Shown piece after piece: positions 1-5,027 of a stretch of 5,027 nucleotides of DNA (the stretch's first letter is position 1; each line of letters starts with the position of its first letter). The position numbers were made by a program, and so were the translations under genes. The stretch comes from Desulfarculus sp. (GTDB lineage Bacteria > Desulfobacterota > Desulfarculia > Desulfarculales > Desulfarculaceae), in the NCBI GenBank assembly GCA_020216625.1, contig JAIUYB010000222.1, positions 1-5,027 of the forward strand. Reading direction: 5' to 3'. The notes beneath the pieces are model-generated. The model was not told where the DNA came from. It ran no database searches and was given only the letters and a program-made list of their open reading frames with translations.

Positions 1-1
1 G

Positions 2-85
2 GTTGAGATTCAGCGAATCTTGGCGGCCCTGGAGCAACGGGGGCGCAGAGGGGAAGGCGCGCGGCCAACCACTGGTCAGGCTTAA
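2..85 (+). CDS. possible 3' end of an unidentified gene (partial)
   Basis: A reading frame that is already open at the left edge runs for 27 codons to a TAA stop at 83-85. It ends in a short helical, arginine-rich tail (EIQRILAALEQRGRR, then a flexible GARPTTGQA end). Codon third positions are mostly G or C, as in the neighbouring genes, and the frame would end convergently 24 bases from the stop of the minus-strand ChrB-like gene. There is too little sequence to recognise a family. Another plus-strand frame is also open here, so this could be non-coding. Confidence 0.3.
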   Translation, partial: VEIQRILAALEQRGRRGEGARPTTGQA

Positions 86-109
86 ATCCGACTCGGCGGC
101 TGGCTCGCG

Positions 110-682
110 TCAGACACCTTTGGCTTGGGTGTGGTTGTAAACAACGGTGGCGAACTCGTTCAGGGCCTGCTCGCAGGCCCTGATCTTATCTTGCACCTCT
201 CTGCGCATCGGCGAGTCAACGGCGCTGCGGCGTTCAACTTTTTTCAGCCATTTCTTAAGCTTTTCCAGGTCTTCCTCGTTTTCTTCCACCTCGGCGAAGA
301 TGAAATTCCTCTGGACCGTCTCCTTTTCGATCTCTTTTAGGAAATCATCGCATTTCTCGATCAGCTCGCCATATTCCTCCTTGCTGGACTCCAGCAGGGC
401 TCGCCGAATACCCTCCTCGTCCACCGGGCGTAGAAGGCGCCCTTCGACAATCACTCCACTTCCCTTGTGCGACTCGATGTCCCGCAGCAGCTTTTCCAGC
501 TCGTTGGCCTTTTCGCGGGAGTAAGGCAGCACCCAAGCCGACTGATAGTTGACGGCGCCAAGCTTTTTGAGCTGCCGCCAGGCATAGACCCTGGCCCTGG
601 AGGGCCGGGCGGGAAGAGTGAACGACAGAAAAAGCCACCTCTGTCGAGTAGTTCCGCAATTCTCCGTGGCTGGCTTATCCAT
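110..682 (-). CDS. ChrB N-terminal-domain-like protein, stand-alone
   Basis: The 190-residue product resembles the N-terminal domain of ChrB, a regulator and accessory protein of chromate resistance. Seen: the domain's opening pattern at about residues 16-53 (WLFLSFTLPARPSRARVYAWRQL, then LGAVNYQSAWVLPYS), followed by a helix (56-70) and a strand (GVIVEGRLL, 76-84). From about 100 to 180 the protein is highly charged and rich in E, K and L, and probably forms long helices or a coiled coil. Full-length ChrB is considerably longer, with a C-terminal domain that is absent here, so this is a small stand-alone version. The ATG at 682 is supported by a strong Shine-Dalgarno (GAGGGGA on the minus strand, 688-694, 5-base gap). 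It is divergent from the PiT-like permease, and no chrA is visible. It may regulate the shared intergenic region, but no separate DNA-binding domain is obvious. Family assignment is fairly sure; function is not known. Confidence 0.75.
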   Translation of the reverse strand: MDKPATENCGTTRQRWLFLSFTLPARPSRARVYAWRQLKKLGAVNYQSAWVLPYSREKANELEKLLRDIESHKGSGVIVEGRLLRPVDEEGIRRALLESSKEEYGELIEKCDDFLKEIEKETVQRNFIFAEVEENEEDLEKLKKWLKKVERRSAVDSPMRREVQDKIRACEQALNEFATVVYNHTQAKGV

Positions 683-763
683 GGTGCTCCCCTCTCAGTG
701 GTTTTGAGCAGGCCGGGATTCTGGCCACAACAAACTACTGCGCGATATGTTACAAATTTTTTC

Positions 764-791
764 TTGACACATCCTGGCCAAGTTGTAATAT
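764..791 (+). promoter_or_regulatory. sigma70-type promoter of the PiT-like permease gene
   Basis: A consensus -35 box TTGACA (764-769) is followed, after 16 bp, by the -10 box TAATAT (786-791). The surrounding stretch is clearly more AT-rich than the genes. Transcription would start near 798, giving a leader of about 85 bases before the ATG at 883. No equally good promoter was found on the minus strand for the divergent ChrB-like gene. Confidence 0.7.
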
Positions 792-801
792 GTGTTACAA
801 C
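782..801. promoter_or_regulatory. candidate operator, perfect inverted repeat over the -10 box
   Basis: GTTGTAA (782-788) and TTACAAC (795-801) are exact reverse complements separated by 6 bp, a typical size for a dimeric helix-turn-helix regulator site. The left arm overlaps the -10 box and the right arm covers the predicted start point, so a bound protein would block RNA polymerase. This suggests repression of the permease gene. The regulator is not identified; the divergent ChrB-like protein is one candidate. Confidence 0.6.
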
Positions 802-806
802 ATTAG

Positions 807-831
807 TTGAGAGTTCCGAGCTCGCTCTCAA
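807..831 (+). repeat. inverted repeat in the predicted leader of the permease mRNA
   Basis: TTGAGAG (807-813) pairs perfectly with CTCTCAA (825-831). The 11-base spacer contains a smaller palindrome, CGAGCTCG (817-824). The repeat lies just after the predicted transcription start and about 50 bases before the start codon. It could fold as a hairpin near the 5' end of the mRNA or be a second protein site on DNA. No U-run follows, so it is not an intrinsic terminator. Confidence 0.45.
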
Positions 832-871
832 TCTGATTATTACAACAAACGCTTGTCGGTGACAACCACGC

Positions 872-876
872 GGGAG
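872..876 (+). promoter_or_regulatory. Shine-Dalgarno that decides the permease start
   Basis: GGGAG lies 6 bases before the ATG at 883. The same frame is open from a TTG at 853, but that codon has no good ribosome site and would add ten polar residues ahead of the first membrane helix. The ATG at 883 is therefore preferred. Confidence 0.75.
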
Positions 877-882
877 AATGCG

Positions 883-1854
883 ATGGAGTCTTTCCTTAAC
901 ATCGGCATGGTCATCTCCGGCCTGTTCTTCGGCTGGACCATCGGTTCCCACTACACCGGGGCCACCATGGGCATGGCCTACGGCGCTGGAGTCATCAAGA
1001 AGCCCACCACGGCGGTGATCCTGATCGCGGTGTTCGTCATTCTGGGGGCGACCTTCGAAAGCCACAACGTGGTCAAGACCGTGGGCACCGGCATCATCCG
1101 CGGCGATGACATGACTCCCTTGGGGGCCATGGTCATGATGCTGACCGCCGCCCTGGTCACGGCGGCCAACACCTGGATGAAGTGGCCGGTGTCCACCTCG
1201 CAGCTGGCATGTTTTTCGGTGGTCGGCGCGGCCCTGGGCATGGGCGCCCCGGTCTTTTGGGAGACCACCATCGTCTTTCTGTTCGTGACCTGGATCGGCA
1301 CCCCCATCGTGAGCGGGCTTTTGGGCTATATCCTGACCAAGGTCACGGACAAGACCATGCGGGGGCGTTCCGAGAAGTCGGTGAAGGCTCTCCAGTGGGC
1401 CCTCATCGCTGGCTGCTGCTATGCCGCCTACACCCTGGGCGCCAACAACACCGGCAACGCGGTGGGGGTGTTCTATGGGCTTAAGCTGGCCACCCCCATG
1501 AAGGCCGGCTTCATCGGTGGGATCGTGATGGCCATCGGAGCGTTGACCTGGGGCCGGCCCATTCTGGAGAAGGTGGGCAAGGGCATCGTGCAACTGGACC
1601 TGAACATGGGGGTGGGGGCCAAGCTGGCCCAAAGCCTCACTGCCCACACCGCCGCCTTCCTGGGCTACCCCACCTCGATGAACCAGGCTTTGATTGGTGG
1701 CGTGGCCGGAGCGGGTGGAGCCAGGGGCATCCAGACCCTGAATCGCAAGGCCCTGGGCGAGATCGTCCTGTCCTGGTTCCTGACCCCGGTGTTGGCCGGC
1801 ATCGTTTCTTTTTTCCTCTACAAGCTGTTGTCATGGGCCCTTGGGGTTCATTAG
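883..1854 (+). CDS. PiT-family (PHO4) inorganic anion permease, phosphate-transporter-like
   Basis: A 323-residue inner-membrane protein of the PiT family, which moves phosphate (or sulfate in the CysP branch) coupled to ions. Seen: two related halves. In the first, GSHYTGATMG (21-30) is followed by hydrophobic helices and then WPVSTSQ (101-107). In the second, GANNTGNAVG (186-195) is followed by GYPTSMNQALIGG (261-273). These correspond to the family signatures GANDxANA and PVSTTH, once per half. Both halves are altered: the aspartate of GAND is Tyr or Asn, and the histidine of STTH is missing. Around ten membrane segments are likely. The length is at the short end of the family. The gene is followed after 71 bases by a UspA gene, probably on the same mRNA, and is divergent from the ChrB-like gene. 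The promoter and operator-like repeats upstream suggest regulated expression. The family is secure; phosphate as substrate is only presumed, with sulfate or another oxyanion possible. Confidence 0.85.
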   Translation: MESFLNIGMVISGLFFGWTIGSHYTGATMGMAYGAGVIKKPTTAVILIAVFVILGATFESHNVVKTVGTGIIRGDDMTPLGAMVMMLTAALVTAANTWMKWPVSTSQLACFSVVGAALGMGAPVFWETTIVFLFVTWIGTPIVSGLLGYILTKVTDKTMRGRSEKSVKALQWALIAGCCYAAYTLGANNTGNAVGVFYGLKLATPMKAGFIGGIVMAIGALTWGRPILEKVGKGIVQLDLNMGVGAKLAQSLTAHTAAFLGYPTSMNQALIGGVAGAGGARGIQTLNRKALGEIVLSWFLTPVLAGIVSFFLYKLLSWALGVH

Positions 1855-1925
1855 ACCAGGGGCGAGACCGTAGGCGAACTGGATAGCCAACCCAACCAGC
1901 CAAGACGAGAAACGGGAGGCAAGCC

Positions 1926-2390
1926 ATGATGGATTTCAAGCGGATCATGTTTCCGGTGGACTTCTCGGAAGCCTGCGAGAAGGTGTTTCCCCAAGTCCTG
2001 AGCCTGGCCAGCAAGCATGACGCCACCATACACTTGTTCCACGTGGTGCGGGATCTGGCCAAGATCGGGCTTTTCTACGTTCCGGGGTTGGAACTCGACA
2101 CCCTGAAGATGGACGTGGCCGCCGGGGCGGACAAAATGATGGAGGATTTCGTCGCCCGACAGGCCCCTCAGTTCAAGGACGTGCGTACCACGGTGGACAT
2201 CGTGACCATCGGCGACGAGGCCGAGGAGATCGTGAGATACGCCAAGGAGAACGACATCGATTTATTGGTCATGCCCACCCACGCGCGTAAGGGCCTGGCC
2301 CACGCTTTCTTGGGCAGCGTGACCGAGAGGGTTATAAGGAACAGTCCAATCCCGGTGATGGTCATCAACCCCTTGCAGACCTCTTCCTGA
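1926..2390 (+). CDS. universal stress protein, UspA family
   Basis: A 154-residue single-domain UspA protein, a cytoplasmic Rossmann-like fold that usually dimerises and often binds ATP. Seen: the first strand with the typical KRIMFPVDFSE (5-15, conserved D12), a strand TIHLFHVV (34-41), then GDEAEEIVRYAKENDIDLLVMPTH (96-119) and the C-terminal GSVTERVIRNSPIPVMVI (130-147). In ATP-binding members the loop reads G-x2-G-x9-G-S/T. Here the first two glycines are Pro117 and Ala120, and only the final GS (130-131) remains, so ATP binding is doubtful. GGGAGG (1914-1919) lies 6 bases before the ATG at 1926; the next codon is also ATG and could serve. The 71-base gap after the permease, with no terminator, suggests co-transcription and perhaps a role in modulating that transporter. 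Confidence 0.9.
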   Translation: MMDFKRIMFPVDFSEACEKVFPQVLSLASKHDATIHLFHVVRDLAKIGLFYVPGLELDTLKMDVAAGADKMMEDFVARQAPQFKDVRTTVDIVTIGDEAEEIVRYAKENDIDLLVMPTHARKGLAHAFLGSVTERVIRNSPIPVMVINPLQTSS

Positions 2391-2418
2391 TCCACGCGCA
2401 CCCAATTTCTGGCCCGGA

Positions 2419-2445
2419 CAGCCCCGCCAAACTTGCGCGGGGCTG
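2419..2445 (+). terminator. GC-rich hairpin after the UspA gene, possible terminator
   Basis: CAGCCCCGC (2419-2427) and GCGGGGCTG (2437-2445) form a perfect 9-bp stem with a 9-base loop, starting 28 bases after the UspA stop. No T-run follows, so it is not a classic intrinsic terminator. It may still end or weaken transcription, or protect the 3' end of the permease-usp mRNA. The remaining intergenic bases (2446-2545) hold no convincing promoter; a CATGAT direct repeat (2495-2500, 2510-2515) is the only other pattern seen. Confidence 0.5.
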
Positions 2446-2534
2446 CTCCAAGGTTGGTAAGATGAATGGCGGTCGCCCGACGGCGTCCGCGTAGCATGAT
2501 GCGTCAAGACATGATTGTCGCCCACGCGGTGCAT

Positions 2535-2538
2535 GGAG
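2535..2538 (+). promoter_or_regulatory. Shine-Dalgarno that decides the MFS start
   Basis: GGAG lies 7 bases before the ATG at 2546. The in-frame TTG at 2540 is only one base from this site and is unlikely to be used. Confidence 0.65.
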
Positions 2539-2545
2539 ATTGAGC

Positions 2546-3733
2546 ATGGCCGATTCTGACACTCAACCCAACAACAGCCGGCAGACTGCCCTCAAGTTCG
2601 TGGTCCTGGTGGGGGTGGTCAGCCTCTTCAGCGACATCACCTACGAGGGGGCGCGCAGCATCCACGGCCCCTTCCTGGCCCTGCTGGGGGCCAGCGCCGC
2701 CACGGTGGGGGTGGTGGCCGGCCTGGGCGAGATGGTGGCCTACGCCTTGCGCCTGGTCTTCGGATACCTCAGCGACCGCACCGGACGTTACTGGACCATC
2801 ACCATAGCGGGTTACATCCTGAACCTTTTCGCGGTGCCCGCCCTGGCCCTGGCCGGGAATTGGCCCATGGCCGCCGCGTTGATGGTGGCCGAGCGACTGG
2901 GCAAGGCGGTGCGCTCACCGTCCCGCGACGCCATGCTCTCCCACGCCTCCCACCACATGGGGCGGGGTTGGGCCTTTGGCCTGCACGAGGCCCTGGACCA
3001 GATCGGCGCGGTGACCGGCCCCCTGGTGGTGGCGGCCGTGATGTATATGAAGAGCGACTATCGCGCCAGTTACGCGCTTCTGATCGTCCCCGCCTTGATG
3101 GCCATGCTGGTGCTGTTGGCCGCGCGCTGGCTTTATCCCACCCCCCGCGACCTGGAGGACGCTTCGCCGCATCAGCTGGAGTCCCAAGGCATCCCCCGCG
3201 TGTTTTGGCTCTACCTGGGGGCCAGCGCGCTGATCGCCGCCGGTTTCGCGGACTATCCCCTGGCCGCCTATCACTTTCAGAAGACCGGCCTGATAAACGA
3301 GACCTGGATTCCCATCCTCTATTCCGTGGCCATGGGAGTGGACGCCCTGGCCGCCCTCTGGCTGGGCCGCAGCTATGATCGCAAGGGTCTTTCGATCATG
3401 GTGGGGGTGGCCTTGCTTTCGGCCCTGGTGGCCCCGTTGGTGTTCCTGGGCGGCTTCTGGCTGGTCCTGGCCGGCATGATACTATGGGGCGTGGGCATGG
3501 CGGCCCAGGAATCGGTGATGCGCGCGGCGGTGGCGGGGATGATTCCGGCCGACAAGCGCGGTTCGGCCTATGGACTGTTCAGCGCCGGTTACGGCGTGGC
3601 CTGGTTCCTGGGTAGCGCCATAATGGGCTTCCTCTACGATTGGTCGGTCATGGCCTTGGTGGCGTTCTCGGTCGCGATGCAGTTGCTGTCGGCTCCGCTG
3701 TTGTTGATGGTCAGCCGCCGGGCGCGTCCATGA
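2546..3733 (+). CDS. major facilitator superfamily (MFS) permease, substrate unknown
   Basis: A 395-residue inner-membrane transporter with about twelve predicted helices in two halves. Seen: the MFS motif A loop between helices 2 and 3 (GYLSDRTGRYW, 73-83) and its weaker echo in the second half (GRSYDRKG, 274-281). Next comes ERLGKAVRSPSRDAML (116-131), typical of a group of uncharacterised MFS permeases, then FGLHEALDQIGAVTGPL (144-160), which matches the family's helix-5 motif. Acidic residues in helix 1 (D30, E34) and near helix 7 (D236) could take part in proton coupling. The central loop (about 198-218) is hydrophilic, as usual. The length is normal for the family. The substrate cannot be told from sequence; drug, metal or organic-anion export are all possible. 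The stop codon overlaps the start of the PAP2 gene (ATGA), so the two are translationally coupled. Confidence 0.85.
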   Translation: MADSDTQPNNSRQTALKFVVLVGVVSLFSDITYEGARSIHGPFLALLGASAATVGVVAGLGEMVAYALRLVFGYLSDRTGRYWTITIAGYILNLFAVPALALAGNWPMAAALMVAERLGKAVRSPSRDAMLSHASHHMGRGWAFGLHEALDQIGAVTGPLVVAAVMYMKSDYRASYALLIVPALMAMLVLLAARWLYPTPRDLEDASPHQLESQGIPRVFWLYLGASALIAAGFADYPLAAYHFQKTGLINETWIPILYSVAMGVDALAALWLGRSYDRKGLSIMVGVALLSALVAPLVFLGGFWLVLAGMILWGVGMAAQESVMRAAVAGMIPADKRGSAYGLFSAGYGVAWFLGSAIMGFLYDWSVMALVAFSVAMQLLSAPLLLMVSRRARP

Positions 3734-4347
3734 TGACCCGCCAGCGAACCTTCGTTGTCCTGGCCCTGTTGGCTCTCACGGCGGGGTGCATAGCCTGGGG
3801 CTGGGATCCGCGGGTCCAGGCCCAGGCGCAGGTTTGGGAGCGGACCACCTGGGGCCGCGTTTGGGGTGCGACCGCTTATTGGGTTGGTCATGGGGGAGTC
3901 CAGGTGGCTGTCATGTTGTCGTTGGCGGCTTGGGCTCATTTTCGGCAACGCCCGCCAACCCGCCGGCTGGCCTTGGTCTCCCTGGCGGCGTTCGCGGCTT
4001 CCGGCCTGGCGGCTCTGGCCATCAAGTTCATGGCCGGGCGGGCCAGGCCGGCCCTGGCGGATGCGATCTGGAACCCGATGCACCTGTCCCTCGCGGGCAG
4101 GATGGATTCCTTCCCCTCTGGCCATGTAACCACCAGCTTCGCCCTGGCGGCGGTCTGGGCGGGACGATACCCCAAGGCCGCCCCATTCTGCTATGGTGGT
4201 GCGATTCTGGTGGCCATGGGCCGGGTGGTGGGCGGCTCCCACTTTCCCAGCGACGTGGCGGCCGGAGCGGCTCTGGGGCTGTTGGTGGGATGGTGGCTGA
4301 ATCGGCGCTTGGCCCCTGGAGGCCAATCCGTGTCCCATGGGTCATGA
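3730..4347 (+). CDS. PAP2-family membrane phosphatase
   Basis: A 205-residue membrane phosphatase of the type 2 phosphatidic acid phosphatase family, which removes phosphate from lipid phosphates such as phosphatidate, phosphatidylglycerol phosphate or undecaprenyl pyrophosphate. Seen: all three catalytic motifs, K99-x6-R106-P107, PSGH (129-132) and G-R165-x5-H171-x3-D175, with the histidine and aspartate expected for a phospho-histidine mechanism. Hydrophobic helices lie at about 8-24, 55-70, 80-100, 133-147, 155-168 and 174-190. The frame is open further upstream, but the ATG at 3730 is chosen because it forms an ATGA overlap with the MFS stop and begins just before the first helix. The second ATG, at 3733, is an alternative. 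The ribosome site is weak, in line with re-initiation from the MFS gene. The exact lipid substrate is unknown. Confidence 0.9.
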   Translation: MMTRQRTFVVLALLALTAGCIAWGWDPRVQAQAQVWERTTWGRVWGATAYWVGHGGVQVAVMLSLAAWAHFRQRPPTRRLALVSLAAFAASGLAALAIKFMAGRARPALADAIWNPMHLSLAGRMDSFPSGHVTTSFALAAVWAGRYPKAAPFCYGGAILVAMGRVVGGSHFPSDVAAGAALGLLVGWWLNRRLAPGGQSVSHGS

Positions 4348-4401
4348 AGGAAGCCAGGGCATGGCGGGCGAAACCTCGCGGAAATTGGGAGCCGGGATTC
4401 T

Positions 4402-4773
4402 ATGAACGTGTTGCTGGTTTTCATCGGCGGCGGCATTGGAGCCACCAGCCGCTATCTGGTCAGCTTGGTCGCCGCCAAGCTATGGGGGGCCGGCTTCCCC
4501 TTCGGTACCTTGATAGTCAACCTGATTGGCTTGCTCCTGATTGGCCTTTTTTTCAGTCTGGCCGAGCGCCACAGCTCCTTGACCGGCCCGGCCCGCCTGT
4601 TTTTCGTCACCGGATTCCTGGGCGGGTTGACCACCTTCTCCAGCTTCGGCTGGGAGACGGTCAAGCTGGCCAACGACGGCCTGCTCAGTCTATCCTTGCT
4701 CAACCTCCTTTTGAACAATCTGGTGGGCGTGGCCTTGGTCATCGCCGGAATGTGGGTCGGCAGGTCCATCTGA
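4402..4773 (+). CDS. crcB: fluoride channel CrcB/FluC
   Basis: A 123-residue protein with four membrane helices that forms a dual-topology dimeric fluoride channel, letting toxic F- leave the cytoplasm. Seen: GGGIGATSRY (9-18), FGTLIVNLIGLLLIG (34-48) with the conserved Asn40, and GFLGGLTTFSSFGWE (71-85). This last segment has the two pore phenylalanines F79 and F82 and the Gly/Thr stretch around the central sodium site. The length is typical. The ATG at 4402 has GGGA-type sites at 4387-4390 and 4394-4397. It lies 54 bases after the PAP2 gene and 29 bases before a DUF190 gene, a common crcB partner. No fluoride riboswitch pattern was recognised in the short gap upstream, so expression probably depends on the preceding genes. 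Confidence 0.95.
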   Translation: MNVLLVFIGGGIGATSRYLVSLVAAKLWGAGFPFGTLIVNLIGLLLIGLFFSLAERHSSLTGPARLFFVTGFLGGLTTFSSFGWETVKLANDGLLSLSLLNLLLNNLVGVALVIAGMWVGRSI

Positions 4774-4789
4774 GCGCCGCCGATGGCGC
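4774..4789 (+). repeat. short hairpin between crcB and the DUF190 gene
   Basis: GCGCC (4774-4778) and GGCGC (4785-4789) could form a 5-bp stem with a 6-base loop directly after the crcB stop. It is small and not followed by a T-run, so it is unlikely to terminate. It might modestly affect mRNA stability or translation of the next gene, or be chance in GC-rich DNA. Confidence 0.25.
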
Positions 4790-4802
4790 GTGGGGTGACG
4801 GC

Positions 4803-5027
4803 ATGGAATACAACACCATCTGTATCTACACCAGCGAGGATGCTCGTTGGCAGGGCAAGCCGCTGGCCGACGCCGTGATCAATCTTTTGCGGGAGCGCCG
4901 TTTGGCCGCACGCTGCCTGGTGACCAGGGCCATCGCAGGCTGCGATGAAAACGGAGAGGCCGCCACGCAGCGAGTGGAAGTCTTGTCTTATAACCTACCA
5001 CTCAGGATCGAAATCATCCTGCCCTCG
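4803..5027 (+). CDS. DUF190 family protein (partial, cut by window end)
   Basis: The frame from the ATG at 4803 stays open to the window end, giving 75 residues without a stop. Seen: the DUF190 opening IYTSEDARWQGKPLADAVINLL (8-29), the central LVTRAIAGCD (39-48) and the strand LPLRIEII (65-72), which match the family in order. DUF190 proteins are small (around 100 residues or a little more), have a PII-like ferredoxin fold and are often encoded beside crcB; their role is not settled, with ligand-dependent regulation or a part in fluoride resistance suggested by context. Here the usual glycine-rich turn after IAG is changed (CDENGE). GGTGA (4794-4798) lies 4 bases before the start. Co-transcription with crcB is likely from the 29-base gap. 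About the last quarter of the protein is missing. Confidence 0.85.
   Translation, partial: MEYNTICIYTSEDARWQGKPLADAVINLLRERRLAARCLVTRAIAGCDENGEAATQRVEVLSYNLPLRIEIILPS

Larger units (their letters stand above)
750..846 (+). repeat. three TTACAA boxes at 45-bp spacing
   Basis: TTACAA occurs on the plus strand at 750-755, 795-800 and 840-845, that is, at exactly 45-bp steps. The second and third copies extend to TTACAAC. The middle copy is the right arm of the palindrome at 782-801; the outer copies have no inverted partner, so they would be half-sites. They flank the promoter on both sides. They could be auxiliary sites for the same regulator, or chance matches in an AT-rich stretch. Confidence 0.4.

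Noticed and set aside
133..144. GTTGT-AA-ACAAC near-palindrome resembling the operator
   Set aside because: It lies inside the 3' coding end of the ChrB-like gene, far from any start, and its spacing differs from the intergenic site.
741..800. Minus-strand promoter for the ChrB-like gene
   Set aside because: A TAACAT-like -10 is present on the minus strand (747-752), but no acceptable -35 box sits 16-18 bp upstream, so it cannot be supported.
853..882. TTG start for the PiT-like permease that would add ten residues
   Set aside because: There is no good ribosome site before the TTG, while the ATG at 883 has GGGAG at a 6-base distance and begins right at the first membrane helix.
451..1647. 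Long minus-strand open frame of 398 codons across the permease gene
   Set aside because: It is an antisense shadow of the GC-rich permease and ChrB-like genes. Its translation is rich in G, H and D with no domain pattern, while the overlapping plus-strand frame encodes a clear PiT protein.
3640..3729. Upstream extension of the PAP2 frame into the MFS gene
   Set aside because: It would overlap the MFS coding region by about 90 bases and has no ribosome site. The ATG at 3730 gives a normal PAP2 length and an ATGA overlap.
4309..4326. TTGGCC...GGCCAA hairpin near the end of the PAP2 gene
   Set aside because: It is only 6 bp, lies within coding sequence and has no T-run; such repeats are expected by chance in GC-rich genes.

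Overview
The window is a gene-dense, high-GC bacterial chromosome segment with short intergenic gaps and good Shine-Dalgarno sequences. No rRNA, tRNA, CRISPR array, transposase or phage gene is visible. The codon use and the gene set (a PiT-like permease next to a UspA protein, and CrcB next to DUF190) suggest an environmental proteobacterium-like organism. Desulfobacterota (former deltaproteobacteria) would fit, but that is a weak inference made without any search.

Layout. Bases 2-85 may hold the 3' end of an unidentified plus-strand gene. Bases 110-682 (minus) encode a stand-alone protein resembling the N-terminal domain of the chromate-resistance regulator ChrB. A 200-bp divergent intergenic region (683-882) separates it from a plus-strand pair: a PiT-family (PHO4) anion permease at 883-1854 and a small UspA-type protein at 1926-2390. 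A GC-rich hairpin at 2419-2445 may end this unit. A second plus-strand group follows: an MFS permease (2546-3733), a PAP2 phosphatase overlapping it by 4 bases (3730-4347), the fluoride channel CrcB/FluC (4402-4773), and a DUF190 protein cut by the window end (4803-5027).

How the genes may work together. The right half looks like an operon of membrane and ion-homeostasis functions; CrcB next to DUF190 is a familiar pairing. The left half is the more unusual part. The ChrB-like gene is divergent not from a ChrA chromate exporter but from a PiT-type permease whose substrate motifs are altered in both internal repeats. The shared intergenic region has a good sigma70-type promoter (TTGACA, 16 bp, TAATAT), a perfect inverted repeat GTTGTAA-N6-TTACAAC lying over the -10 box, two more TTACAA boxes placed 45 bp to either side, and a second inverted repeat in the predicted leader. 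This reads as a regulated oxyanion-transport module. The substrate and the regulator are unknown, and the module idea is inference.
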